Below are positions 42,235-52,433 of a DNA stretch of 64,000 nucleotides, in pieces. The first letter of the stretch is position 1. Every line of letters starts with the position of its first letter. The stretch lies in contig FMBT01000448.1 in NCBI GenBank assembly GCA_900095095.1, positions 1 to 64,000 of the forward strand. The letters are read 5' to 3'. The position numbers and the translations under genes are program-made. Under the pieces are notes generated by a model. It was not told the origin of the DNA and did no database searches. It worked only from the letters and a program-made list of their open reading frames with translations. This DNA comes from Fragilariopsis cylindrus CCMP1102. Lineage: Eukaryota > Bacillariophyta > Bacillariophyceae > Bacillariales > Bacillariaceae.

Positions 42235-42350
42235 AGAACGACTATACCAACATGACAGCACCGCTTAACGTCTGCTCAGCGAAGTTAAGCATGTTCGGGC
42301 CCAGTTAGTACTACGGTGGGGGACCACGTTGGAATCCTGGGTGTTGTTCT
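42235..42350 (+). rRNA. 5S ribosomal RNA
   Basis: A 116-nt sequence with the 5S signature: GAAGTTAAGC (box A region), GGGCCCAGTTAGTACT (box C region), and GGTGGGGGACCACGTTGGAA. The ends pair perfectly as helix I (5' AGAACGAC with 3' GTTGTTCT, one G-U). A run of T (CCTTTTTGTCTTTTT) follows at once as a Pol III terminator. It is a lone copy among protein genes rather than part of an rDNA array. The helix II-III region is somewhat diverged from typical 5S (CTTAACGTCTGCTC), so a slightly variant or decaying copy is possible. Confidence 0.85.
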
Positions 42351-42367
42351 CCTTTTTGTCTTTTTAA
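42351..42367 (+). terminator. Pol III oligo-T terminator of the 5S gene
   Basis: CCTTTTTGTCTTTTTAA directly after the 5S 3' end: two T5 runs, the usual Pol III stop. Confidence 0.6.
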
Positions 42368-42494
42368 TAATTTATTTTATTTTTTGTTCTATTAAAAACA
42401 AGAAGTCTCCCTTCCCACATTGAACATAGTCTAAATATTGGTCTACAGGAAGATAGACAAAGAAAAGTCCTGTGCATCACAATAGAAGTGAAAC

Positions 42495-42554
42495 AGCCTG
42501 GTTAGTACTACAATGGGACAATGGGGGACCACGTTGGAATCCCAGGTGTTGTTC
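42495..42554 (+). pseudogene. Partial 5S rRNA copy (3' half)
   Basis: AGCCTGGTTAGTACTACAAT, an inserted GGACAATG, then GGGGGACCACGTTGGAATCC and GGTGTTGTTCT match the 3' half of the 5S gene 145 bp upstream, also followed by T runs. The 5' half is missing. This is a local duplication remnant. Confidence 0.8.
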
Positions 42555-42570
42555 TCATTTTTGTCTTTAT

Positions 42571-43420
42571 TTTTTTTTGAATCTTCTTATTCCTCCTCCT
42601 CTCTCTTACAATGTACAATATACATACAGTGTAACCACCCCTCACGTTCTATTATTCTTCATCTGGCAACCATTGGTTTGGATCTTTAACCGGAACAACT
42701 ACAACAACAATTTTTAGTGCTTCTCTTCTTCTAAAGTGAAGCAAGTCAGTGTGAATGTGAAAGTCACTTATTAATACAGTGAATGAATGCAGGATACACA
42801 AGAGATATCTGCTATGCTGCACTGTTGATGGATGAAATTTGGTTGGATGGATGGATGGATGTGGATAACATGTTGCAGTATCTAAATTTTCATTACAAAT
42901 AGTAGTAGAGATATTTCAGGACATTCTTGTTATGTGATGATGGTATGCATCCTTTGTTGTTGATGAGTTTGATCTTCTTCTTCCTATGCCATTACTTATA
43001 GTGATTTGTTGCTAACCAATACTACTAATAGATAGGCTTGCATCATCAATCAAACTCAATCTTACACACTAACAGATTCCTTCCCACACAAAGAAGATTC
43101 ATTCGACGATTGGGATGGGGGTTACATTTTGAACATTACAGTAACTTAGAGAAAACTTGTTTGTTCTCCTGCTCAATTTTTCCGAGCGCGGAATATCAGG
43201 GAGGATGGCCCTGTACATTCAATAAGAGATACGATCAAAATCAAAATCAATCACGGCAATGCGAATGGCAAAATACAACTCAATACTCAATGTATCAATA
43301 CTGTAACCTCTATCTTACAACTTCTGTAACATACTGCTGTTGAGGTAAAACTAAGGTTACTTTCTCTCTCTATCTCAACGCGTTTATGAAAATTGGCCGA
43401 GGCTTGTTAGAATAATTATT
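42571..43420. other. Intergenic, nothing recognised
   Basis: No supported gene. A 101-codon ORF (43038-43343) has no family match that I recognise. A GGATGGATGGATGGATG microsatellite lies at about 42844-42862. Confidence 0.5.
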
Positions 43421-45083
43421 ATGACTGTTACAGCCGAGGACTACGATCACAGCCGTAATAATAATAATAATAATAATGATACTAATGAAAACGACAATAA
43501 TATGACAAACAGTATCAACACGACCAGCGGAACAGGCGGCACTTCATCATCATCGTCTACACCATCTTCATCTTCATCTTTGTTACGAGTTTTATGTCTT
43601 CACGATGAACGATCAAATTCATATGAATTAAGTCGAAAATTGGATTCATTAGGTGAACGTTTATATCAAAAACATGGTATTGATCTTGTCTTTGTCGATG
43701 GTCCATTAGTTGTTAATACAAATACGGCCGATGATAACACTATTGATGATACTACCAGTTGGAATCATAAAACGAGCACATCATCTGCCGGAGGAGAAAA
43801 TGGCAACCGTTGGCGCCACCGTCATCCATTGCGAGCGTGGTGGGAGGAGGAAGATAAAAAGAATGTTCGAGTGAATCAGGAAGGAACGGAGGTAGGCAAC
43901 GACGACGATGACAACGCCAACAAGAAGGATAAGCCTCAGTATGTTGGTTTGGATGCATCGTTGTTGCTGTTAAAACAGGTATATGCTGCCTCACCATTTT
44001 GGGGGATATTAGCGGTAGGACAAGCTGCTGGTGTTGCTGCATTATTACCTCTCTTACCATCCACAACCACGACGACAACAAATGATGATGGTACAACAAC
44101 TACAAAACAAAAACATCAGCAACAACCTACATTTATGATATTTATAAATGGCAGTACGCTCATGGAAGAAGACGAATCTTTAACGGAACACTTAGATTTA
44201 CCCTGCCTTCACCTATTTGGTACGTATGATATATCTTGATGGATATTATAATATGTGTAATAGAAAGATATCAACGATGTTGGTGAATGCGGTATTGAAT
44301 ATTATTATGATAGAGTGAACCAACGAATCAATGATAGAAGTATCGCAATATATTTAATATTCCTTACGTCTCCTAACTTTTGTTCCATCTATCTCCCCCC
44401 TCCCCCCAACTGCTACGACGCTCTCACCAAAATAATCGGCAGGAACGGATCCAACCGAGGAAACTGAAAGACTTGTTCGACAATTTGGTGGAGAGGTTAT
44501 TCCAGATTTAGAAGGACTATATGGATCATCTGACGACGTCGATGTTAATGATGATGAAGAAGAACGATTTTTGTTTGATGGATCATCTGCATCGGCATCG
44601 GCATCGACAGTCGCTTTAAATAATCACATTGGACGATTCCTGGTAGCAAGAAAACGTGATCTACGAAAGAATTCTCGGGAGGTTGCCGTTTTAGCTTTAA
44701 GACATGAATTACATCGAACCGAAATAGAAGCTGCACAGCTCGTTGCACAACATATTGCTGAAAATCCTCCGGATGCATTAATGGCTGTTATTACTCCAAA
44801 GGATATGGGTGGTTTTCGTGATCGACGACGGGGACCAGATGAAGATGGTGGAGGTGCACCCTGCCCATCCGAATTTTTACTACATCGTGCCAAAAGAACC
44901 ACAACAGTAAAAGCAACCGACGAGACGAAGACGACGACGACGACTGATGAAAACTCGTCAAGCAAAACATCATCGAATACAAACGATTCAGAAAAGAAGG
45001 GTGACGAAAGACAGGAAACAACATCACAACAACAACAACAACAACAACAACCGTCACGACACCATCCAAATCAACAACGATAA
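43421..45083 (+). CDS. FSH-type serine hydrolase-like protein lacking the catalytic serine
   Basis: Two exons, 43421-44219 and 44443-45083, intron GTACGT...GCAG in phase; 479 aa. The FSH1/alpha-beta-hydrolase frame is clear: L-R-V-L-C-L-H-D-E, D-L-V-F-V-D-G-P, A-W-W, Y-V-G-L-D-A-S-L-L-L-L, W-G-I-L-A-V-G-Q-A-A-G-V-A-A-L-L, F-M-I-F-I-N-G, and L-H-L-F-G-T-D-P-T. The family nucleophile sits in G-F-S-Q-G-A. Here the equivalent is A-V-G-Q-A-A, with Gly for Ser, and the LHG motif reads LHD. No catalytic His is evident. Ser/Asn/Thr-rich inserts and a Gln-rich tail are added, including a Lys/Arg helix (R-F-L-V-A-R-K-R-D). It is probably a pseudoenzyme; binding role unknown. Confidence 0.7.
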
Positions 45084-45773
45084 ATGTAACACCATACGAA
45101 CGATGCGATACAATAATAAGGGAAGGACTATCCAAGGAAAGAAAGAGAAAAATATACTACCGAATTAGAAAGACAAACATCTAGTAGTATATCAGTGATT
45201 ATTACACTACCATCATGTTGAATTCTCTATTCAACCTGAAATGCCAATATACGAAAAAAGAGAAGGACACTTGATTGATTCAATAGAACAAAAACAAATA
45301 ATGTCTACGACTACTTATGTAATTGCAGCGATGTCATCCTGCGAATGGCTATTTGAATACTCAACAATACACAAAGGAATATTGTACCCCCCCCCCCCCT
45401 TCTGACTGAAATCCTGGTTTTGGAATAAATGATTGAGCTATTGCAACCACTCCAACAACAAAAATTACGACCTGTTAACACGACCAATGTGATGTACTTC
45501 TCGATTCCTACAATTCCTATCTATTTTCTACTCTGGAAGAAAGCAATATCATACTTTTGAAAAAGTTAACAAATAATGCTGAATTGAAAACACGCCCTAA
45601 TTTACAGGTAGACTCATTAAAATTCTATACAAGCGATAGTACTTCTATATCGTTATTTACTTTCAAGTAGTTGATGGAATACTGAATTAAAAACACTCCC
45701 TTGCTCATTGATATATTGAAGTCTATATAATCGATAGTACTTGTAGATCGCAATTTACGTTGTTTCTACTTAT
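45084..45773. other. Convergent 3' intergenic region, nothing recognised
   Basis: No gene seen. It has a C10+ run at about 45389-45400. Two similar segments, each holding TGAATTGAAAACAC or TGAATTAAAAACAC followed by a CGATAGTACTT motif, lie at about 45580-45650 and 45680-45745 and form a diverged duplication of about 100 bp. Confidence 0.5.
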
Positions 45774-46361
45774 TCAACCTCCACCACCTCCACCACCATC
45801 ACCTCCACCGCAACCTCCTCCGCCTCCACCACCATCGCCTCCACCACCTCCTCCGTAGTTTCCTCCACCAAAGCCACCATGACCACCACCAGCATTATCT
45901 CCTCCTCCATTGTACCCACCACCATGACTGTGCGTACCTCCTCCCCCGAAAAATCCACCGATACCCCACCTTCCGCCACCGACTTCTGTCCTTCCACCAC
46001 CGACTTCTGTCCTTCCACCACCGACTTCTGTCCTTCCACCACCGACTTCTATATCGTTATTTCCGCCAACGGCAGCATCGCTTTGGCTGACATTGCGATT
46101 CGTATTAATATTCTGACGTCGAATGCAAAGGAAGACGCGACAAATTGTGCCTAATATGGTAAGAACTGCCACCACAAGGAAGATCCAGTTGACAAATGTA
46201 TACGACCCGAAATCGAGATAATCCGTGGTGTAATTCATAGCATCGTCATTGAAATCTTCGGCGATTTGTTTGTTACTAGGAGTATCGTCGTTCATGTTGG
46301 TAAGACGGTCGTTGAAATCTTCGTAGATCTGTTTGTTATCGTCGTTCATTGTCGCATTCAT
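45774..46361 (-). CDS. Single-pass membrane protein with glycine-rich tail, unknown function
   Basis: 195 aa from ATG 46361. An acidic N-terminus contains a repeated N-D-D-x-x-K-Q-I-x-E-D-F-N-D motif (twice). One membrane segment follows (F-V-N-W-I-F-L-V-V-A-V-L-T-I-L-G-T-I at about residues 56-73), then C-R-V-F-L-C-I-R-R. The tail is almost all Gly, with four V-G-G-G-R-T-E units encoded by a 21-nt tandem repeat (about 45975-46050), then H-G-G-G and G-G-G-N-Y stretches. The form recalls small membrane proteins with a palmitoylated C-x-R-R junction and a disordered tail. No family could be assigned. Confidence 0.6.
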   Translation of the reverse strand: MNATMNDDNKQIYEDFNDRLTNMNDDTPSNKQIAEDFNDDAMNYTTDYLDFGSYTFVNWIFLVVAVLTILGTICRVFLCIRRQNINTNRNVSQSDAAVGGNNDIEVGGGRTEVGGGRTEVGGGRTEVGGGRWGIGGFFGGGGTHSHGGGYNGGGDNAGGGHGGFGGGNYGGGGGGDGGGGGGGCGGGDGGGGGGG

Positions 46362-46971
46362 GTTCCGTTTTTGTATTCGATAGATTAATTATGAGAATTA
46401 TTATTTGTGTGCCCGTTGGTTATTTGCGATTGTAAAAAAATGAGACTTTGAAAGTTTTTGACTCACTCTCCACGCTCTTATATGTTAATTTTTCACCCGT
46501 TAGTCCCCTGCGCGTTTGCAGTTGCATGGACGGAGGAACTAGCGATCATTTTGGTTAATGTTTTGTAGGTTGCGTTCGAGGTTTTAATTTGAGACCCCCA
46601 GTCCAAAACCCCTTTGAGGATGTCCGTTGCGGGAATCGAAGCAAGAAATCGTGTCAATCCGTGAATGAAGTGAAAATGAAGATTTATACATCGACATAAA
46701 AAACAATGAAAGTAACTTACCGATTATGCGAAGAGATAAATAGCAATTAAAGGTTGTCCTCGTTGGTCATATATGTGGAAAAGGCCTATAATAAACGTAT
46801 TGCACTACATTATATTTCAATCTACAATCTTCGTGTGTGATTTGAGTTGAGTTGAGTTGAGTTGAGTGTCGTGCCTAAGTTAAGTGTTATATTATAATAT
46901 GATCTATTTTTGTTGGCATTTGTTTTTTTTCTGCCGAATAAGTTCAGATTCAATATCAAACAAACGAACAA
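46362..46971. other. Intergenic with GAGTT microsatellite
   Basis: No gene seen. (TTGAG)n occurs at about 46839-46867. Confidence 0.5.
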
Positions 46972-48447
46972 TTAATTCTTCATACGTTGTAACCCCAAAA
47001 GTCTCATACCCGTTATTGCCAACACGCTTCCCAACAAACCATTCATCCATCGCACCGCGAATATAGTAAACGACCGGAGGACGATTTGAAACCGATAACT
47101 ATTAGTACGTGTGGTGTTGTCGATGCCGTCATTCTTGTTCTTTTTCTTATGTTTGTTGATAACGATGATGTTTGAAAATAACCACCTATCGATGAAAATC
47201 GGTTCTATAATCCCCTGAAGTAGCTGATACCGTATATTACTAACAACTGCCATGAAACATCCTGTATAGATTGAAGCGTAGAATACATTCACGGGAATCG
47301 TTTCGGTTCGATACGAAGGAATTAATATGGATCGTAATGCTATTATAACAGCAACTATTCCATATCCGACACCACTTGCTATAGTTCCTGCTCGAAAAAG
47401 TGCCGGGACCGGTGCCAAGAAGGATCCAAAACGTTGTTTCGTTGTTGGTACGGTCATCCCATCAGCCATGTATGGTTGAAAAAAATTAGTCGGTACCGGT
47501 AGACCAAAAACGATTGAATCTCCAGTAGTAGACGAAGTCGAAGACTTTGATGATTTTAATATCTTCCTGTCGTAGGATGCATCATCGTTGCTGTCAAGGG
47601 TTTTAGCAGTCCTCCACATGCTGAGTTGTTAAGAAATAGCAGAAAAAAAAAAATGGACACATCAGTCTTGGCTCGATGAAAAATGGAATAGTTTTTCTTC
47701 AAGACAGATATAATAGATCGATGCACGCACGAAAACAATCAGATTCCGTGAACGGTCCACAATGAAGTGACTCCCTTGCACGTACTACCAATAAACTCGT
47801 ACAACACTTAATGTTCCAGAAGGCTTCGGCTTCGAATTGTCCATGGTATAATAGGTTATTCAAAAATTTGACATAGCTCTGGATATGGAATACTACACTT
47901 TCAGTATTTTCTCACTGCAAGTACACTAACATAAAACGTACCTATAATATTTACCAAAAATAGCTGCAAATATAGCCGGCAACACAAAATCTAATTCGGG
48001 TATTATCCTTGACACACCTCTACGATTCAATTCTGCCATTAATTGTGTCCCAGCTGCAACTATTATTTCTGTGATTGATTTACTAAAAAATGATGGATCA
48101 GCATTCACACGCCGATCATAGGCATTTTTCAATTGTAACTTCCACGGCGACGACGACGACGACGACGGCGACTCTTTTCGGTGGTCTTTTTCTTCTTTTT
48201 CATCATCATTTTTGTGGAAGACGTTGCTTTTGTTGTGAACGTTCCTGTACATTCCTCTATACCGATGATTCTGGTTCCTGGCACGACCGTTAGTAGCAGC
48301 AGTGCTGCTGCTGCTACTCGTAGAAGTAGTAAATGCGGCTACATGTTGATAGTAGCATCCTCCCGGAACGTAAAGTACAAGAGCGAGGATGATGACGCAG
48401 CAGTAACAAAAAGTCGAAAAACTACGACGACACCCCATCGTCGTCAT
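46972..48447 (-). CDS. RETICULATA-related (DUF3411) plastid membrane protein
   Basis: Exons 48447-47942 and 47620-46972; the intron (GTACGT...TCAG, 321 nt) joins in phase to 384 aa. The N-terminal signal (I-I-L-A-L-V-L-Y-V-P-G-G) ends at H-V-A-A-F-T-T, a diatom ASAF-type plastid site. The mature part follows the RETICULATA pattern: N-A-D-P-S-F-F-S-K-S-I-T-E-I, then Q-R-F-G-S-F ... R-A-G-T-I-A-S-G-V-G-Y-G, F-M-A-V-V-S-N-I-R-Y-Q-L-L-Q-G-I-I-E and a last R-W-M-N-G-L-L-G-S ... R-L-L-G-L-Q. Three to four membrane segments are likely. Plant members sit in the chloroplast envelope and affect leaf and plastid development; the molecular activity is unknown. CGTACGTACGTACG lies about 20 bp upstream of the ATG. 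Confidence 0.75.
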
Positions 48448-49427
48448 CTCTTTTTATGCGGTTCTACCGTACGTACGTACGCGGTATTTCTTCTGTTTTA
48501 TCTCGATGCCACTGCATCCTCTTTCCCGCTTCACCTCTTCTACAGTAATACATATACGACATATGAGAGAGTGTCGTCCTTGGTATCTATGCTACTGTAC
48601 TCAGTTGGCATGGGTCAAATAGACAAGCTCGTCTGTGGTTAGGATCAAAAATTTGCTTCAGTTTTGGTTTGCAATCAATCGTACACGCTCCAGACCATAT
48701 CTTCCGTGCCTTCTAGGATTTGAAAAAAAAATCGTAAATTAGCGAAAATTCGTATCCCCCAGCGCACGTCATCGATTCAAAGCTCATTTCGATTCTCGGC
48801 GTTATGATGAAAGCCGTTTGAAAATGAATCGCGCGCGCACTGGGGGATGCGAATTTTCGCTGATTTACGATTTTTTTGATGTTCCAGTCGTGTACATGAC
48901 AAAGTAAAATTGAAATAGTTACGTCATCGGGCGCTGATACAGTACTAAAAACATAACAAATACTGTACCTCATTCCGCGATTGGCTCACACCACTAACTA
49001 CCTGGTACTTCTTTAACAACACATCGGTCAGACTTTTGAGCACCAACCACAACACGAAGTTGAAAGTGTGGTTCTCAAATTTTCAGCCACATCCTCTCTC
49101 TCAGCTAACAATTTTTTTTTTGGAATACGGTATCGTCCCTTTCTACTGTAGCTGGATACCGCCTCATCGTCGTCAATTCGTGTTCTCTTTTCTAATCTCG
49201 ATTATTGACGAAGAGCATAACAGCACAGTTATATACTGAGTACTATAGGCAAATACATTGTTTCTAGTCGGCTTATTAACATTCATATTGTCATACTCAT
49301 TTACGAACAAACATAAATAGAAAGGAAAACAGAAACAAGAAATAGAATAAGAATAAGAAGCATTTAGCTGTGTAATCGACAACGACGACAACAACAACTA
49401 CAGCATCAATATATAAAATAAAATAAA
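48448..49427. other. Divergent intergenic region containing a small foldback element
   Basis: Upstream regions of the RETICULATA-like and elongase genes, with the inverted repeat listed at 48723-48877. Short ORFs are unsupported. Confidence 0.5.
48723..48877. repeat. MITE-like inverted repeat, about 155 bp
   Basis: The left arm (48723-48766: A-run, ATCGTAAATTAGCGAAAATT, CG, ATCCCCCAGCGCA) and the right arm (about 48834-48877) are reverse complements with about three mismatches over 42 bp, separated by about 67 bp. Such small non-coding palindromes are typical MITEs. No clear target-site duplication was found. Confidence 0.8.
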
Positions 49428-50711
49428 ATGTGTGGTCCAACGATTGTTTCTACAGCTATAAATCCGGAAGAATCAGAATCGACATCATCATCATCATCCT
49501 CTGTCGATAATGCTGTTGGAAGCAAAGCTCCTCTCGATGTGGTATTGGAACAACCGAGTTTATTAAGTCGATACATGTGTGCATCGATTATGGTTACGAT
49601 ATTTGGTGTGTGGGGGAAAATTGCGTTCTTTGGTCATGGAAATGATGAATCAAATGCACCGGGGATCGGTTCTAAAATTCATAGTTGGAAAATTCCATTA
49701 TCATTAACTGTTTCCTACCTATTTGCTTTGCCAATATTAAGGTTATTATCAAAAAAATATCTTTCACAAACAGTGGATGTTAAAACGCTACTCAAGGAAA
49801 CTATGGTCATCTATAATTTTGGACAAGTTGTAGTGAATGGTTGGATGATCTACAGATTTATTGATGCGTTAGTTCATAAAGGCCATCCCTTCATTGGTGA
49901 TTTGTACACAGTAAATAGTGGTGCAACTTTCGCTGTTTATATTCATTACATGGATAAATATCTTGAATTTTTTGATACCTTCTTTATGGTATTAAGAGGA
50001 AGAATGGATCAGGTAAGATATAGAGGGAGAAAGTGAGAAAAAAAATTGGAAAAAGGAAGAACCGAATATGCTTACGACAATACTGTCGATGACGTTCATC
50101 ACTAGAAGATAGTAGGTCGATTTTCCTTTGTCTTTCCTCCTCTAACGTAATTCCTACATTATTTTCCCCTCCTTTTTTAAATTCATCAGGTGTCCTTCCT
50201 TCACATTTACCATCATGTTTCTATTGCATGGGCCTGGTGGTTTGCAATGGTATGCTATCCCGGTGGTGATGCGTACTTTGGTGCATTATTAAATTCATGT
50301 ATACATGTTATGATGTATTCGTATTATACATTAAGCTTGTTGAAATTTAGTTGTCCGTGGAAACGATATTTGACACAAGCCCAATTACTTCAATTTACAT
50401 CAGTTGTCGTGTACACAGCAATATCATTTGTTATTGTATACCGTGCAGGTAATGCGCAACCCAAACATTATGCATGCTTTGTTGTACAAACCTTTGAAAT
50501 GGTTAGTTTATTTTTCTTGTTTATGCGATTCTATTCGAATGCATACGCCAAGAAGAGAAAAGAACAACAACAAAAGTTGTCATCGTCATCAAATGCAAGC
50601 GCATCATCGGAGGATGGATCAATTCCCGAACAGACATCGATATCTTCAGAATCCAGCGAAGAGGCAGCATCAACCAAAAAATCCTCTGGAAAAGTCAAAA
50701 AGGATTTATAA
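49428..50711 (+). CDS. ELO-family fatty-acid elongase (3-ketoacyl-CoA synthase), PUFA type
   Basis: Exons 49428-50012 and 50190-50711, intron GTAAGA...TCAG in phase 0, 368 aa. ELO motifs: Y-M-D-K-Y-L-E-F-F-D-T-F-F-M-V-L-R, then across the splice Q-V-S-F-L-H-I-Y-H-H with the histidine box (His200, 203, 204), and N-S-C-I-H-V-M-M-Y-S-Y-Y. The Q-x-x-x-L-H-x-x-H-H form is that of elongases for polyunsaturated acyl-CoA. Six to seven membrane segments. It condenses malonyl-CoA with a long acyl-CoA in the ER, the first step of chain extension towards EPA/DHA precursors. The C-terminus is Ser-rich with a Lys-rich ending (K-V-K-K-D-L), a possible ER-retention signal. Substrate chain length cannot be told. 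Confidence 0.9.
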
Positions 50712-52433
50712 TTCCTTTTCGTTTTTTCTGAAGAGTGTATTATTTCTTCTGAAGAAGAAACGCTCCATTTCGTTCAACAACTCAGATCAATATATATATA
50801 TATATATACAAATCGCTACTGCATGGAGTCACTTTATACAAATATAGAGAATCAGATACGGAATTTGCTGAAATTCCATCAATGACGGGTTTAGTCTGAC
50901 GTCAAAAACGCACACATACACATACACTCGCATGCTCTCTATCAACTACTGAAATGAGGATCATTATGATATTGTCTAAAATATAGATTAAGGAAAAAAT
51001 TACTGCTAAGCATTTAAAATTTAAACCAGTATTATTAAGAAGAGCCTTTCGAAGCGAAAGATTTCCATTCGACCTTTGTCGTATATATGCAATTTATTTA
51101 ATGGCAAAAGTTTTATGTACGACTACTTCTTTATGCAACTTTTGCACCACATTCCCCGCGAAAAACAAACCTACACGATCAATGATGATAGCTTTTTGAT
51201 AGATGCTGCTGTGTCAACTTCTTCTGCTCGTCAAAGTTGTTGTTCTTTTTATTCGCTACAAATAAATTTCTTATTGAGAGAGAATGATTGTGTTATTATA
51301 TGATGCCTGCCAATTTGTTCATTTTAGACATCTTTGGAGATATTTATGTGCAATGACAATACATGAAATGATAATGTATGTGACATACATAACACCCATC
51401 TTATTTAAAAATACATGTTATTGTACAGTGTGTCATGTATGGAAGAATATCAATTGTGTGCGACAACGGTGCAGGCAATGATAATGTATATGTGACACAT
51501 AACAACTGCCTAATAGAAATACATGTTATTGTACAGCAGTGTAGAAGCAAGAGTAGGTTCATCTACACGGAATAATTCAAATTGTGTGCAACAACATTGC
51601 ATGCGATGATGATGATGTATGCGACATATAACAATCATTGAATATAAATACATGTTGTTATAAAGTACAACTATAGAATAGATGCATGTGTTGCATGAGT
51701 ATAGAATGACACATAGTATAATGTAACACATGGATCGGATTTTATTAGATATTGAAGTATGCAACTTCTTGCAGTATTAAAAGAGACATTCTTCTACCAT
51801 TGTTACTCTTGTTTCATATAATAAATCAAAATATAATTTGCTGCCGAACCCAACGCTAAAAACACAGCTGTGTTCAAACCTACTACAAAGTAGATTATGC
51901 CATCCCCAAAGGATGTGAATGGCGGAAATGTGTCTGTCTTTCAAAAAGGAGCATACTAATGAGTGAATACCCCAACAACAAACAATATTTGCTGTACTCT
52001 TACTTTATCAGAAAATACGGTCCTCAATCTGGCTACGGACCATTGAACATAAACCCAATCTGGCGACGGATTTTTTAATCTGTTTTCCTTATCACCTAAA
52101 CGTTGATCGCGCACGTTATAAAAATGTTAATTATAGTTATTTCATCGTATGTGATCATCGCAAACTCTGTATTCCACGTGCCTATTGTCATTTGTTTCAC
52201 TTCTGTAATTTTCGCGCCAAGTACTTGTTATTTCATCCTTCGTATGCGATTATCGCCAACTTCATGATTTTATGTGCCTACTGTACCGTGGCCTACCGTA
52301 TCTGTCATTTGTCATTGCCACCCTTTTCCGTTTTCGCGTCAGTATTAGGAGCATTTTTATTGCCTGCAACATTTGTGTATCATTGACATAAAGTTTTTCT
52401 ATCCAAGAGACATCGTCTCTCATTCAATCAAAG
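50712..52433. other. Long repeat-bearing intergenic region left of the MULE-ULP gene
   Basis: No supported gene. It contains a TATATATATATATATATA run at about 50792-50808, three diverged tandem units at 51368-51668, and a diverged duplication of about 88 bp at 52137-52300 (GTTATTTCATC ... GTGCCTA twice). No terminal inverted repeat of the downstream transposase gene could be identified by eye. Confidence 0.5.
51368..51668. repeat. Three diverged tandem units of about 110-125 bp
   Basis: Units begin near 51368, 51479 and 51606. Shared pieces are ATGATAATGTAT, GACA(T/C)A(T/C)A(T/A)AACA, AAATACATGTT(A/G)TT and AATTGTGTGC(G/A)ACAAC. The spacing is irregular and the units are degenerate. Confidence 0.7.

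Noticed and set aside
45770-46042. Val/Glu-rich ORF in the alternative minus-strand frame
   Set aside because: It is a frame shadow of the Gly-rich repeat; only the 45774-46361 frame has a membrane segment and a sensible N-terminus.
45879-46154. Pro/Ser/Thr-rich plus-strand ORF with T-D-F-C-P-S-T repeats
   Set aside because: It is the antisense of the 21-nt repeat in the Gly-rich gene, with no upstream coding context.
51368-51668. Regular repeats as a CRISPR array
   Set aside because: Units are long, degenerate and unevenly spaced, and the genome is eukaryotic.
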